Assembly (NCBI RefSeq): GCF_017873245.1
Contig: NZ_JAGGJY010000007.1
Coordinates: 62,001 to 126,000 of the forward strand
From: Clostridium tertium
GTDB lineage: Bacteria; Bacillota; Clostridia; Clostridiales; Clostridiaceae
Direction of reading: 5' to 3'
DNA length: 64,000 nucleotides
Part shown: one piece after another, positions 53,108 to 60,890 of the stretch
How the letters are laid out: the number at the start of each line of letters is the position of its first letter
How positions within the stretch are numbered: position 1 is the stretch's first letter
Translations under genes and position numbers: made by a program
Notes under the pieces: generated by a model
Told to the model about the DNA's origin: nothing
The model's database searches: none
What the model saw: the letters and a program-made list of their open reading frames with translations, nothing else

Positions 53108-54052
53108 TTATCCTTCAATCCATTCCATATTTTTTATAAACTCATTAACAAAGTCCTCACTCATACTTGGATTAATAGTTTCTTCATGAGTTATTGTAAC
53201 TATTGACATAGCAATAGCATATTTAACAGTATCCTTAATAGAAAGGTTATTCATATAGCCATATCCAACACCAGCAACAAAAGAATCACCAGCACCTGTA
53301 ACATTTTTGACTTCTACACTGCTAGTACCTATCTTTCCTTCTTCCTTAGAGTTTTTATAATATATTCCATCAGCATCAAGACTTATAAATACATTTTTAA
53401 CTCCTAAGGACAAGAAATAATCTCCTGCTCTTTTTAAATCATCATCATTTTCAATTTTAAATCCGCATAAAACTTCAGTTTCCAATCTGTTTGGCTTTAC
53501 AGTATGAAAATATTTTATTAAATGTTTTATTTTCTCTGCTTTTGTAGCTGAAACTGGATCTAAAACAAATTTAGTTTTACCTTTAAAAGTAGTTAAAATA
53601 TATTCTAAAAGTTCTGGGTTATCAGAATCTAATATTGTATATTCGGCATTTTCAATTATATGAGATTTAGAATCAATAAAAGAAGATTCCATCTTATCTA
53701 AGCTGTCCATATCAACTATAGCAGATTCCATTTCTCCGTGTTCATTTAAAATTGCCATATATGTTGGTGTATACTCATCTTCTAAAATCAATGAGTGTTC
53801 CATATTATATCCTATTAGCTTTGAATTTTCTAGAATATTTCTTCCTTGATCATCTCCACCTAAAATAGAAATGAATTCTGTATTAACATTAACTCTTGCT
53901 AAGTTTTCAGCAATGTTTCTACATACTCCACCTAAAGATATTTTAATATTTCCTGGTATTGAGTCTCTTTCATGATATTTTTTTCTACTAAAACCTATTA
54001 TATCTACTATTGACGCTCCTAATACTAATATATAAGGATTATTATTACACAT
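53108..54052 (-). CDS. PfkB family carbohydrate kinase, pseudouridine kinase-like
   Basis: The 314-residue ribokinase-fold enzyme has the GGVCRNIAENLARVN start motif and SILGGDDQG typical of PsuK-type kinases, the TPTYMAILNEHGEM substrate loop, and the C-terminal signature NVTGAGDSFVAG with the catalytic aspartate. Pseudouridine is the most likely substrate. The usual partner psuG is not beside it. AGGAGAG precedes the start. Confidence 0.85.
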   Translation of the reverse strand: MCNNNPYILVLGASIVDIIGFSRKKYHERDSIPGNIKISLGGVCRNIAENLARVNVNTEFISILGGDDQGRNILENSKLIGYNMEHSLILEDEYTPTYMAILNEHGEMESAIVDMDSLDKMESSFIDSKSHIIENAEYTILDSDNPELLEYILTTFKGKTKFVLDPVSATKAEKIKHLIKYFHTVKPNRLETEVLCGFKIENDDDLKRAGDYFLSLGVKNVFISLDADGIYYKNSKEEGKIGTSSVEVKNVTGAGDSFVAGVGYGYMNNLSIKDTVKYAIAMSIVTITHEETINPSMSEDFVNEFIKNMEWIEG

Positions 54053-54499
54053 ACCATCTCTCCTGCTCTTTAAAATCCGTTACTAAAAAACATAAATATA
54101 TTATATTAGAGAAATATAAAAAAATAAAGTCAAATTTACAAACTTTGTCGAATTTTATTTTTTAATTGTATTAATTATCAATATATTTTCTTTAAAAATT
54201 TCTAAATTCTGCTACACTTTCTTTTAAAATTCATATATTGAATATTAACTTATTCAGCTGTCAATAATTTAAATATATGTTTCAATTAATAATCTTCATA
54301 ATTATAGTGTTATAAAATTAAAAGTTAATAGTCTTATTTAAGTAAAATATCAAAATTGAAATCATATATTATTTAATTTTTTATATAAGTTGCTAAAATA
54401 ATAACTTTACTTAAATACCATAAACTATAAAAATATTTTAATTAAATGAAGGATATTTATTACAACTTATATACATATAATTATCACTTGGAGGTAAAA
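54053..54499. other. AT-rich intergenic region, no gene
   Basis: About 450 bp separate the divergent kinase and TPR genes. One copy of the ATATATGTTTCAA motif lies at 54271-54300. An in-frame ATG at 54446 exists but lacks a ribosome site. Nothing else is recognisable. Confidence 0.5.
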
Positions 54500-54856
54500 A
54501 TGAATTACTTTAATGAAGGTAATAAATACTATAATCTTAAAGAATATAAAAAAGCAATTGAATATTACACCATGGCAATTGAAAACAATGAAAGTACGAC
54601 TTGCTCTTACTATAACTGTGGAGTTTGTTATATAAAACTTAAGGATTTTGATTCAGCAATAACAATGATAAAGAAAGCTCTTGCTATGCAGCAAGAAAGC
54701 AAATATTTCTTTAACTTAGCATATTGTTATGCAATGAAAGAAGAAATAAAAAAAGCATTAATTTATTTCAACATAGCTTGGTCTTTAGATAGTTCTGATA
54801 CCGATTGTGAAAAAGCAATAAATTTAATAATGTCTAAAAACAAAAAAGCATTATAA
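54500..54856 (+). CDS. TPR repeat protein, 118 aa
   Basis: The protein has about three tetratricopeptide units: NEGNKYYNLKEYKKAIEYYT, then YYNCGVCYIKLKDFDSAIT and YFFNLAYCYAMKEEIKKALIYF. Such repeats mediate protein contacts. ATG 54500 follows GGAGGT by 5 nt, so the longer frame from 54446 is rejected. It is a single-gene unit of unknown partner. Confidence 0.8.
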   Translation: MNYFNEGNKYYNLKEYKKAIEYYTMAIENNESTTCSYYNCGVCYIKLKDFDSAITMIKKALAMQQESKYFFNLAYCYAMKEEIKKALIYFNIAWSLDSSDTDCEKAINLIMSKNKKAL

Positions 54857-54881
54857 CCTATTTAAGGTTATAATGCTTTTT
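54843..54881. terminator. Bidirectional terminator, TPR gene and transglutaminase gene
   Basis: The 16-bp stem AAAAAGCATTATAACC / GGTTATAATGCTTTTT overlaps the stop of the TPR gene and lies just after the convergent gene. Confidence 0.85.
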
Positions 54882-54892
54882 AACTTATATGT

Positions 54893-55963
54893 TTAAAGCC
54901 ATTCACCTGCTATTTGAGCATTTAAATGATCTTCATTAAAATCTTTATTATCGAAGTAATCTCCTGCTAAATAAAATGTTGGATCAACATTAATCCAAAT
55001 CCCCTCATCTGCAAGATATACCTGATTCCATGCATGCGGCCCATAATTTTGACCGTCAAATGCATCTCCAGTTACTATTCTGCTTCCTAAATCAACTGAT
55101 TTTGCCATAGCTACATAAAGACATGCATAATCGAAGCAAATTCCACTTCTAGTATTCCAAGCTTCAATTGCACCACTATTAGTTACACCTTCAGGTCCTA
55201 ATGCTTTTTCTGCTTTTGTAAAATCATACTTTATATTTGATCCTATCCATGAATATAACCTTTTTGCCTTTTCTCTATCACTTTTAGCATTTCCTATTAT
55301 TTCAGTTGCCTTTTCATCTATCTCTTTTGATGATTTAATACCATCTTCTAAAGTAACTCCATTATAATATACTATTACATTTGAACTTGCAGGAATATAC
55401 TCTTTAAAATCATCGTAAGATAAAACAGGCTTATTTATTGACATTATACTTTCTAAAGTACTATATCCATTAATACCGTTAAATAAATTGATTTTCATGC
55501 TTCTTCCAAAGGTTGTATTATAGGTTATTATTCCCATAAACATTATTAAGATAATAACAAGCCCTTTTAAAAATCCAAAAAGCGATGAAAATAATACTAT
55601 TCTTAACTTACCCTTGCTTAATAACAACTTATAAGCTTTTGTTAATGGCTCACTTAAACACTTTAAAATCCAGTAAATTATAGTTTGTATAATTAAAAAA
55701 ACTATTCCTAATACTAATGCTTTAAATAAATTATTATTTACTAAAGTAACATTAGAATTATCACTCACGAACTTCAATATAGCTAAATATATCTTATCTA
55801 AATTTGTAAGCATAATTAAAAATGTTATAAAAATAGAAAAATAATAAATTAATCTATTTAAAGAGTACTTAGCGCTTCCTTCTTCCAAAGCCCCTTGTAT
55901 ACTACCCTTTATTGAAAAAAGCATTAATATAGCACATAAAATATAAGGTAAATATGTAACCAT
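54893..55963 (-). CDS. Transglutaminase-like protein with CvpA-like membrane N terminus
   Basis: Residues 1-150 hold about four membrane helices in a CvpA-like layout (two pairs, with a GFLKGLVIILIM last helix). Residues 225-345 form a transglutaminase-like domain with the triad Cys in TRSGICFDYACLY, His in GPHAWNQVYL and Asp in INVDPTF. The domain is probably extracellular and may act as a protease or cross-linking enzyme on the cell surface. It follows recX by 23 bp in the same direction. Confidence 0.85.
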   Translation of the reverse strand: MVTYLPYILCAILMLFSIKGSIQGALEEGSAKYSLNRLIYYFSIFITFLIMLTNLDKIYLAILKFVSDNSNVTLVNNNLFKALVLGIVFLIIQTIIYWILKCLSEPLTKAYKLLLSKGKLRIVLFSSLFGFLKGLVIILIMFMGIITYNTTFGRSMKINLFNGINGYSTLESIMSINKPVLSYDDFKEYIPASSNVIVYYNGVTLEDGIKSSKEIDEKATEIIGNAKSDREKAKRLYSWIGSNIKYDFTKAEKALGPEGVTNSGAIEAWNTRSGICFDYACLYVAMAKSVDLGSRIVTGDAFDGQNYGPHAWNQVYLADEGIWINVDPTFYLAGDYFDNKDFNEDHLNAQIAGEWL

Positions 55964-55986
55964 TAATGTCTCTCCTTTTTAATAAT

Positions 55987-56622
55987 CTACATATCATCAG
56001 TACTTGTTACTCTTTTTACAGCATATGATACTATATCGTAATCATATCCCTTTGATAATAAAAATCTATATATCTTTTGAGATAACTTATATTTATCAGA
56101 TTCTCTTTTTGATAAAACATTATACTTTTTTAATGCCATATTATATGCTACTTCTCTTTCTTCATCTTCATCTATGTTAGATATTTCTTCTTCTATAAGG
56201 TTATCGTTAATCCCTTTTTTTATTAAATCATACTTTATCTTCTTTTTTCCTTGTAGTCTACTTCTATCCTTAACATACATTTTTACATAATTTGTATCGC
56301 TTAAAAAGTTATATTCTTTTAAAAAATTTAAAGTTTTATCAATTGTTAAATTATCATATCCTTTTAATAAAAGTTTATTTTTCAATTCTTTTTCACTCTT
56401 ATATGATTTTTCTACTATTTTAAGTGCAGCATTCTTGCATTTTATATAATCATCTTCTTTAGCAATAGATTTTATTTTTTCTAAATCAATATTTTCATTT
56501 GTCTTAAGACCTTCTTTATATACCAATTCATTACTTAAAGAAAATGAATATTCATTATCAATATATATATTTACTCTTTCTTTGTTTCTCTTTTGTACCT
56601 CTATTTTTGTAATAATATTCAT
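55987..56622 (-). CDS. recX: Regulatory protein RecX
   Basis: RecX binds RecA filaments and limits recombination. The 211-residue, highly charged, helical protein has three-helix repeats typical of the family (KCKNAALKIVEKSYKSEKEL, KGYDNLTIDKTLNFLKEYNFLSD, YKLSQKIYRFLLSKGYDYD). ATG 56622 is chosen since GGAG lies 6 nt before it; the longer frame would start at a TTG inside that site. It lies 4 to 16 bp after the M16 peptidase gene. Confidence 0.9.
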   Translation of the reverse strand: MNIITKIEVQKRNKERVNIYIDNEYSFSLSNELVYKEGLKTNENIDLEKIKSIAKEDDYIKCKNAALKIVEKSYKSEKELKNKLLLKGYDNLTIDKTLNFLKEYNFLSDTNYVKMYVKDRSRLQGKKKIKYDLIKKGINDNLIEEEISNIDEDEEREVAYNMALKKYNVLSKRESDKYKLSQKIYRFLLSKGYDYDIVSYAVKRVTSTDDM

Positions 56623-56638
56623 AATTATCTCCAATATT

Positions 56639-57877
56639 TTAAGATTTTAATATATGAATTGTTGGATTGCTTAAAACCTCTCTAGCAACTTCTTGAATTT
56701 TATTTATATCAAGAGAATGTAGCTTTTCCATATCCTTAACAAATTCATATAAGTCCTCTCCATCTAAACCTTGATGAAGCATATAATTGCATAACTCTGA
56801 AGGATCTTCTAAAGTTGAAATAACAGCTGTTTTATGAACTTTTTTCATAAGTTCTAAATCTCTTTCGCCAATTGCTAAACTTCCACTTTTAACTCCAGAT
56901 ATTGTTTCATTTATTGCACTTACAGCTGAATTAAGATCTTCCTCTCCAACTGCTGTATAGATATATAAAGTCTTAACACTATTAGTCATATCTATACTTG
57001 TATAAATATCATAAGCAAGTCCTCTTTTTTCTCTAACTTCCCTAAATAAAAGTGAGTTAGAACTTTCTCCTAATCTATGATTTAAAATTCTAAGAGGAAG
57101 TTCTAAATCTCTATTTAAATTATAGAAAGTATATAAATAAACTATTGTATTTTGCTCTATATTAGATTTAGTTGTTGTTATAGACTTACATATATTCTTT
57201 TCTTCTAAAATATTTTTTTTAATTTTTTCTCCAGATTCCCATCCTTTAAAAACTTTTTTTACTTCATTTAACGCTTCATCATGATTATATGAAGATACTA
57301 CTGTAACTAAAGCATTATTGGGAATATAATGCTTCTTATAAAAACTAGTTAAATCATATCTATCATAATTTCTTACATTTGCTTCAATGCCTGCAACATC
57401 ATATTTTAATGGACTTTTATTAAATGCTACTTCATTTGTTCTTTTAAAGCTTAAATCCTCAATATCATCCTTGCTAGTTCTCATTTCTGCAAGTATTACT
57501 CCTCTTTCCTTTTCTAATTCTTCTTTATTAAAGGCAGGATTTATAATCATATCTCCTAATATTTCTATAGCATTTTTAAATTCCTCTTCCAAACAACTTA
57601 TAGTATATACTGTAGATGTATAATCTGTATATGCATTATACTCTCCCCCTAAGAATTCTAACTCATCATTTAATTCTTCATAACTTCTTTTTTTTGTTCC
57701 TTTAAACAGCATATGTTCTATAAAGTGAGAAATTCCCTTTTCATTCATATTTTCATATAGTGATCCAACTTTAATACCAACATTTATAGCTGATATTTTT
57801 GTATCTTTTTTAATTGTTATAACTTCTAATCCATTATCTAAAAAATGTCTTTCAACATCAAAATTCAATTTAAACAT
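56639..57877 (-). CDS. M16 family zinc peptidase (processing-peptidase-like)
   Basis: The 412-residue insulinase-fold enzyme has the inverted zinc motif H51-x2-E54-H55 (SHFIEHMLFKG), with a downstream E in EKERGVILAEM as third ligand, and the C-terminal half with GLAYDIYTS (R/Y pair region). The gene is like the mlpA/ymxG group of Firmicutes. ATG 57877 follows GGATGG; the longer ATG at 57898 has no ribosome site. It heads M16-recX-transglutaminase. Confidence 0.9.
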   Translation of the reverse strand: MFKLNFDVERHFLDNGLEVITIKKDTKISAINVGIKVGSLYENMNEKGISHFIEHMLFKGTKKRSYEELNDELEFLGGEYNAYTDYTSTVYTISCLEEEFKNAIEILGDMIINPAFNKEELEKERGVILAEMRTSKDDIEDLSFKRTNEVAFNKSPLKYDVAGIEANVRNYDRYDLTSFYKKHYIPNNALVTVVSSYNHDEALNEVKKVFKGWESGEKIKKNILEEKNICKSITTTKSNIEQNTIVYLYTFYNLNRDLELPLRILNHRLGESSNSLLFREVREKRGLAYDIYTSIDMTNSVKTLYIYTAVGEEDLNSAVSAINETISGVKSGSLAIGERDLELMKKVHKTAVISTLEDPSELCNYMLHQGLDGEDLYEFVKDMEKLHSLDINKIQEVAREVLSNPTIHILKS

Positions 57878-58230
57878 ATTAATCCATCCATTCTTCATAC
57901 TACTTAATTATTAAAAATATAATATGACTATATTCTAAATACAATACTATAATTATATATATGTTTCAACTAAGAATCTACATTATTACTCTTTTTAAAT
58001 CAAATAATTACTTATTATTCATGAACAATTTACTCTAAAAGTAATTAATCTCTATCTTTACTTATTTTTATGAAATTTATCTTAATATTAATACTGTTTT
58101 TTAATATAAAAATATACTTAATACACAACAATATAAATATTACATTTTATTTAATTTGATCAATTAATCTTTACCACACAAGTCTTGACATTTATAATTA
58201 TATTAAAGATTTTATTATAAGGAGGGTTTT
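57878..58230. other. Divergent AT-rich region between M16 gene and response regulator
   Basis: About 350 bp hold no ORF. A copy of the ATATATGTTTCAA motif lies at 57953-57985. TTGACA occurs at 58185-58190, but no well-spaced -10 follows, so I do not call a promoter. Confidence 0.45.
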
Positions 58231-58905
58231 ATGCAAAAAAATATTTTATTAATTGAAGATGAAACTCGTATTAGATTTTTACTAAGGGATTATTTTTTAA
58301 AAGAAGGCTTTAACATTATTGAAGCTGCTGATGGAGATGAGGGACTTAATTTTTTTATTAGCAATAAAATAGATTTAGTCATATTAGATATCATGATGCC
58401 AAAGGTTGATGGAATTACAGTTTTAGAAATGATAAGAAAGGTTTCTACAGTTCCTGTTATATTATTAACTGCTAAAGGCCAAGAAGAAGATAAGTTATTT
58501 GGATATGAAATGGGGGCTGATGATTATATAACTAAACCATTTTCACCTAAAATACTAATAGCTAAGGTAAAAGCTTTACTTAAGAGAACTTCTGAAGATA
58601 CTTTTTCTGGATCAAATGAATATGATGGTTTGACTATAAATAAATTATCTCATGAAGTTAAAGTAAATAATGAAATTATAAATTTATCGCCAAAAGAATT
58701 TGAGCTATTATCTTATTTATCTGACAATGAAGGAATTGCATTATCTAGAGATACTATATTAGATAATGTATGGGGATTAGATTACTATGGAGACTTAAGA
58801 ACTGTTGATACAAATATAAAAAGACTTAGAGAAAAGCTTGGAAATAAAGCCTCTTATATAGTTACAGTTAGAGGAAGTGGATATAGATTTGAAGCACAAA
58901 AATAA
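58231..58905 (+). CDS. OmpR/PhoB-family response regulator
   Basis: The 224-residue regulator has a receiver domain (phosphoacceptor D53 in LVILDIMMPK, acidic pocket E9/D10, K in TKPFSP) and a C-terminal winged helix (LSPKEFELLSYL, TVDTNIKRLREKLG, VRGSGYRFE). GGAGGG precedes the ATG. It is followed by its histidine kinase gene with a small overlap. The signal is unknown. Confidence 0.95.
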   Translation: MQKNILLIEDETRIRFLLRDYFLKEGFNIIEAADGDEGLNFFISNKIDLVILDIMMPKVDGITVLEMIRKVSTVPVILLTAKGQEEDKLFGYEMGADDYITKPFSPKILIAKVKALLKRTSEDTFSGSNEYDGLTINKLSHEVKVNNEIINLSPKEFELLSYLSDNEGIALSRDTILDNVWGLDYYGDLRTVDTNIKRLREKLGNKASYIVTVRGSGYRFEAQK

Positions 58906-60403
58906 ATTTAACATATCAAAAAAATTATTTTTAATAACTTTTGGATTAATATTTATTTTATTAATATTTAGCATGTTATTTCAAATTTTATTTTTTGAAG
59001 ATTTCTATTTAAATAGAAAAGTAAATAGAATGATTAAAGAATCAAGTAAATTTAGCACTTTAAATTCTTATTATACTGATGAAAATCTTTTAACTGAGGC
59101 ACTAATTAGATTCGAGCAAGAAACAGATTCTAAAGCTCTTATTCTTTCATTAGATGGCAAAATTAGATTTGTGGCAAATTACGGTAAAAATACGGATGAC
59201 TTTCAAGTTTTAACTTCATTTTGTGCTGAACTTATTAATGATAAACATCTTGTTAATCAAGTTTTAACTTCTGGTAAACCACAAGCTAGTATTTTTGAAA
59301 ATAAATTAAGTAATTCAAAGAAAATTGGCATTTTATCTCCTATGTCATTAAACTCAAAAAATGATTCAATTATTGTATCTGTTTCATCAATGCAGCCTAT
59401 AAATGAAGCTGCTGGTGTAACTAAAGAGTTTTATGGATATTTATTTTTAGGCTTTAGTATAATTGCTGTTTTCTTATCATCAGTATATGCAAATTTAATT
59501 TCTAAGCCATTGATAAATATAAATAAAGTAGCAAAAAGAATGTCCTCTATGGATTTTACCGCTAAATGCGAAGCAACTTCTGATGATGAAATTGGTAATC
59601 TTGCTACAACATTAAACTTTTTGTCCTCTACACTTGAAAACGCCTTAGATGATTTAAAGCAAAAAAATAAAAAGTTAGAAGAAGATATCGAAAAAGAGCG
59701 TAAACTTGAAGAAATGAGAAAAGATTTTGTTGCAAGTGTCTCTCATGATTTAAAAACACCTATTGGGATAATAGAAGGATATGCAGAAGGACTTAAAGAT
59801 GGAATCGTAACAGGTAAAGATGCATTAATTTATCTAGATACTATCATAGATGAATCACATAAAATGAATAAATTAGTAACTAATATGTTAGAACTTTCAA
59901 AGCTTGAATCTGGAAATATAGAACTAGCTTTAGAAAAATTTAATATACTTAGACTTATACAAAAGCTTATAAAAAGCTTCTCACTAGAATTTGCTTCAAA
60001 AGATATAAAATTAAATTTGAAAACAGACCTGGAATACTGTTATGTAATTGGAGATGTATTTCAATTAGAACAAGTTATTACAAATCTTATAAGTAATACT
60101 CTTAAATACACTCCTAATGGAAAAGAAGTGATTATAGAAGTAGCTAGTACTGATACTTTAATTAATATTTCTATTGAAAATAAAGGTGCTTATATTCCTG
60201 AAGATGAAATAGAAAATTTATATACTAAATTCTATAGAATCGATAAAGCTAGAACTACTTCTAAAAATAGTAATGGTCTTGGACTTGCAATAGTAAAGAG
60301 AATTTTAACACTACATGAAAGTTCTTATTCACTAAATAATACAGAAGATGGAGTTAAATTTGAATTTACATTAAAAAAAGCAGATGACTCAGAAATAATA
60401 TAA
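58889..60403 (+). CDS. Two-component sensor histidine kinase
   Basis: The protein of about 504 residues has a membrane helix near residues 10-32, an extracellular sensor region of about 150 residues, a second helix near 185-205, a HAMP domain, the H-box (FVASVSHDLKTPIG), N-box (LISNTLKYTPNG) and G-boxes (NSNGLGLAIVKR). The start is uncertain: a GTG at 58877 and a TTG at 58889 both lie in the end of the regulator gene; TTG gives a natural MKHKNKF-like start and a better distance to GAGG. The kinase phosphorylates the partner encoded just before it. Confidence 0.92.
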   Translation: MKHKNKFNISKKLFLITFGLIFILLIFSMLFQILFFEDFYLNRKVNRMIKESSKFSTLNSYYTDENLLTEALIRFEQETDSKALILSLDGKIRFVANYGKNTDDFQVLTSFCAELINDKHLVNQVLTSGKPQASIFENKLSNSKKIGILSPMSLNSKNDSIIVSVSSMQPINEAAGVTKEFYGYLFLGFSIIAVFLSSVYANLISKPLININKVAKRMSSMDFTAKCEATSDDEIGNLATTLNFLSSTLENALDDLKQKNKKLEEDIEKERKLEEMRKDFVASVSHDLKTPIGIIEGYAEGLKDGIVTGKDALIYLDTIIDESHKMNKLVTNMLELSKLESGNIELALEKFNILRLIQKLIKSFSLEFASKDIKLNLKTDLEYCYVIGDVFQLEQVITNLISNTLKYTPNGKEVIIEVASTDTLINISIENKGAYIPEDEIENLYTKFYRIDKARTTSKNSNGLGLAIVKRILTLHESSYSLNNTEDGVKFEFTLKKADDSEII

Positions 60404-60428
60404 GGGATGAAGTTTCATCCCTTATATT
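60397..60428 (+). terminator. Possible terminator after the histidine kinase gene
   Basis: AATATAAGGGATGAA pairs with TTCATCCCTTATATT. A long T-run is missing, so termination may be weak. Confidence 0.5.
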
Positions 60429-60431
60429 ATT

Positions 60432-60465
60432 AAAAAGTAGTAGGAAATTAAAATTTCTACTACTT
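60432..60465 (-). terminator. Terminator after the zinc-ribbon gene
   Basis: On the minus strand AAGTAGTAGAAATT pairs with AATTTCCTACTACTT (one unpaired base) and leads into five T residues. Confidence 0.65.
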
Positions 60466-60471
60466 AACAAT

Positions 60472-60609
60472 TTAACCTTCTATTAAATTAAACTCCTGTA
60501 TCTTCTTTATTTTTTTACAATGTGGGCATATAATTAGACATTCATCTCTTAACTCCTCGAATGTGTATCCACATTTACTACATGTACATTCTGATTTATT
60601 TATTTCCAT
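60472..60609 (-). CDS. Small zinc-ribbon (rubredoxin-like) protein, 45 aa
   Basis: GAGAGG precedes an ATG at 60609, and the frame ends at 60472. The product begins MEINKSECTCSKCGYTFEEL and has paired cysteines C10-x2-C13 and C28-x2-C31 (with C8 and C24), a typical zinc-ribbon layout. It may be a small regulator or a relict of a larger protein. Flanking terminators on both sides support a separate short transcript. Confidence 0.7.
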   Translation of the reverse strand: MEINKSECTCSKCGYTFEELRDECLIICPHCKKIKKIQEFNLIEG

Positions 60610-60750
60610 ATACTTCATCCTCTCTACAATTCTAATTTTTACCATATGTTACTTTTCTTATTCATCTGAAATCAACTTAAATTTTTCATAGAATTTTTTC
60701 AGACTATATATTTATATTATTATTTTATATTATTATTCCAAAATTATTAT

Positions 60751-60792
60751 AAAAAAATAAACTATATTTTTAAAAATATAGTTTATTTTTTT
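60751..60792 (-). terminator. Terminator after topB
   Basis: A 42-bp perfect A/T palindrome with 21-bp arms is flanked by A7 and T7, downstream of topB and the short degenerate stretch at 60800-60890. Confidence 0.7.
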
Positions 60793-60890
60793 ACTAATCA
60801 ATTTCTAATTCTGTAGGCTTTTTTTCTTTTTCAGGCTCTTTGTTGACTTTCATAAGTTTCAAGCTGTTCTTTTGCTATCTAATTATTACA

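Noticed and set aside
58185..58190. TTGACA before the response regulator as a promoter
   Set aside because: No -10 hexamer at 16-18 bp, and the ribosome site follows too closely.
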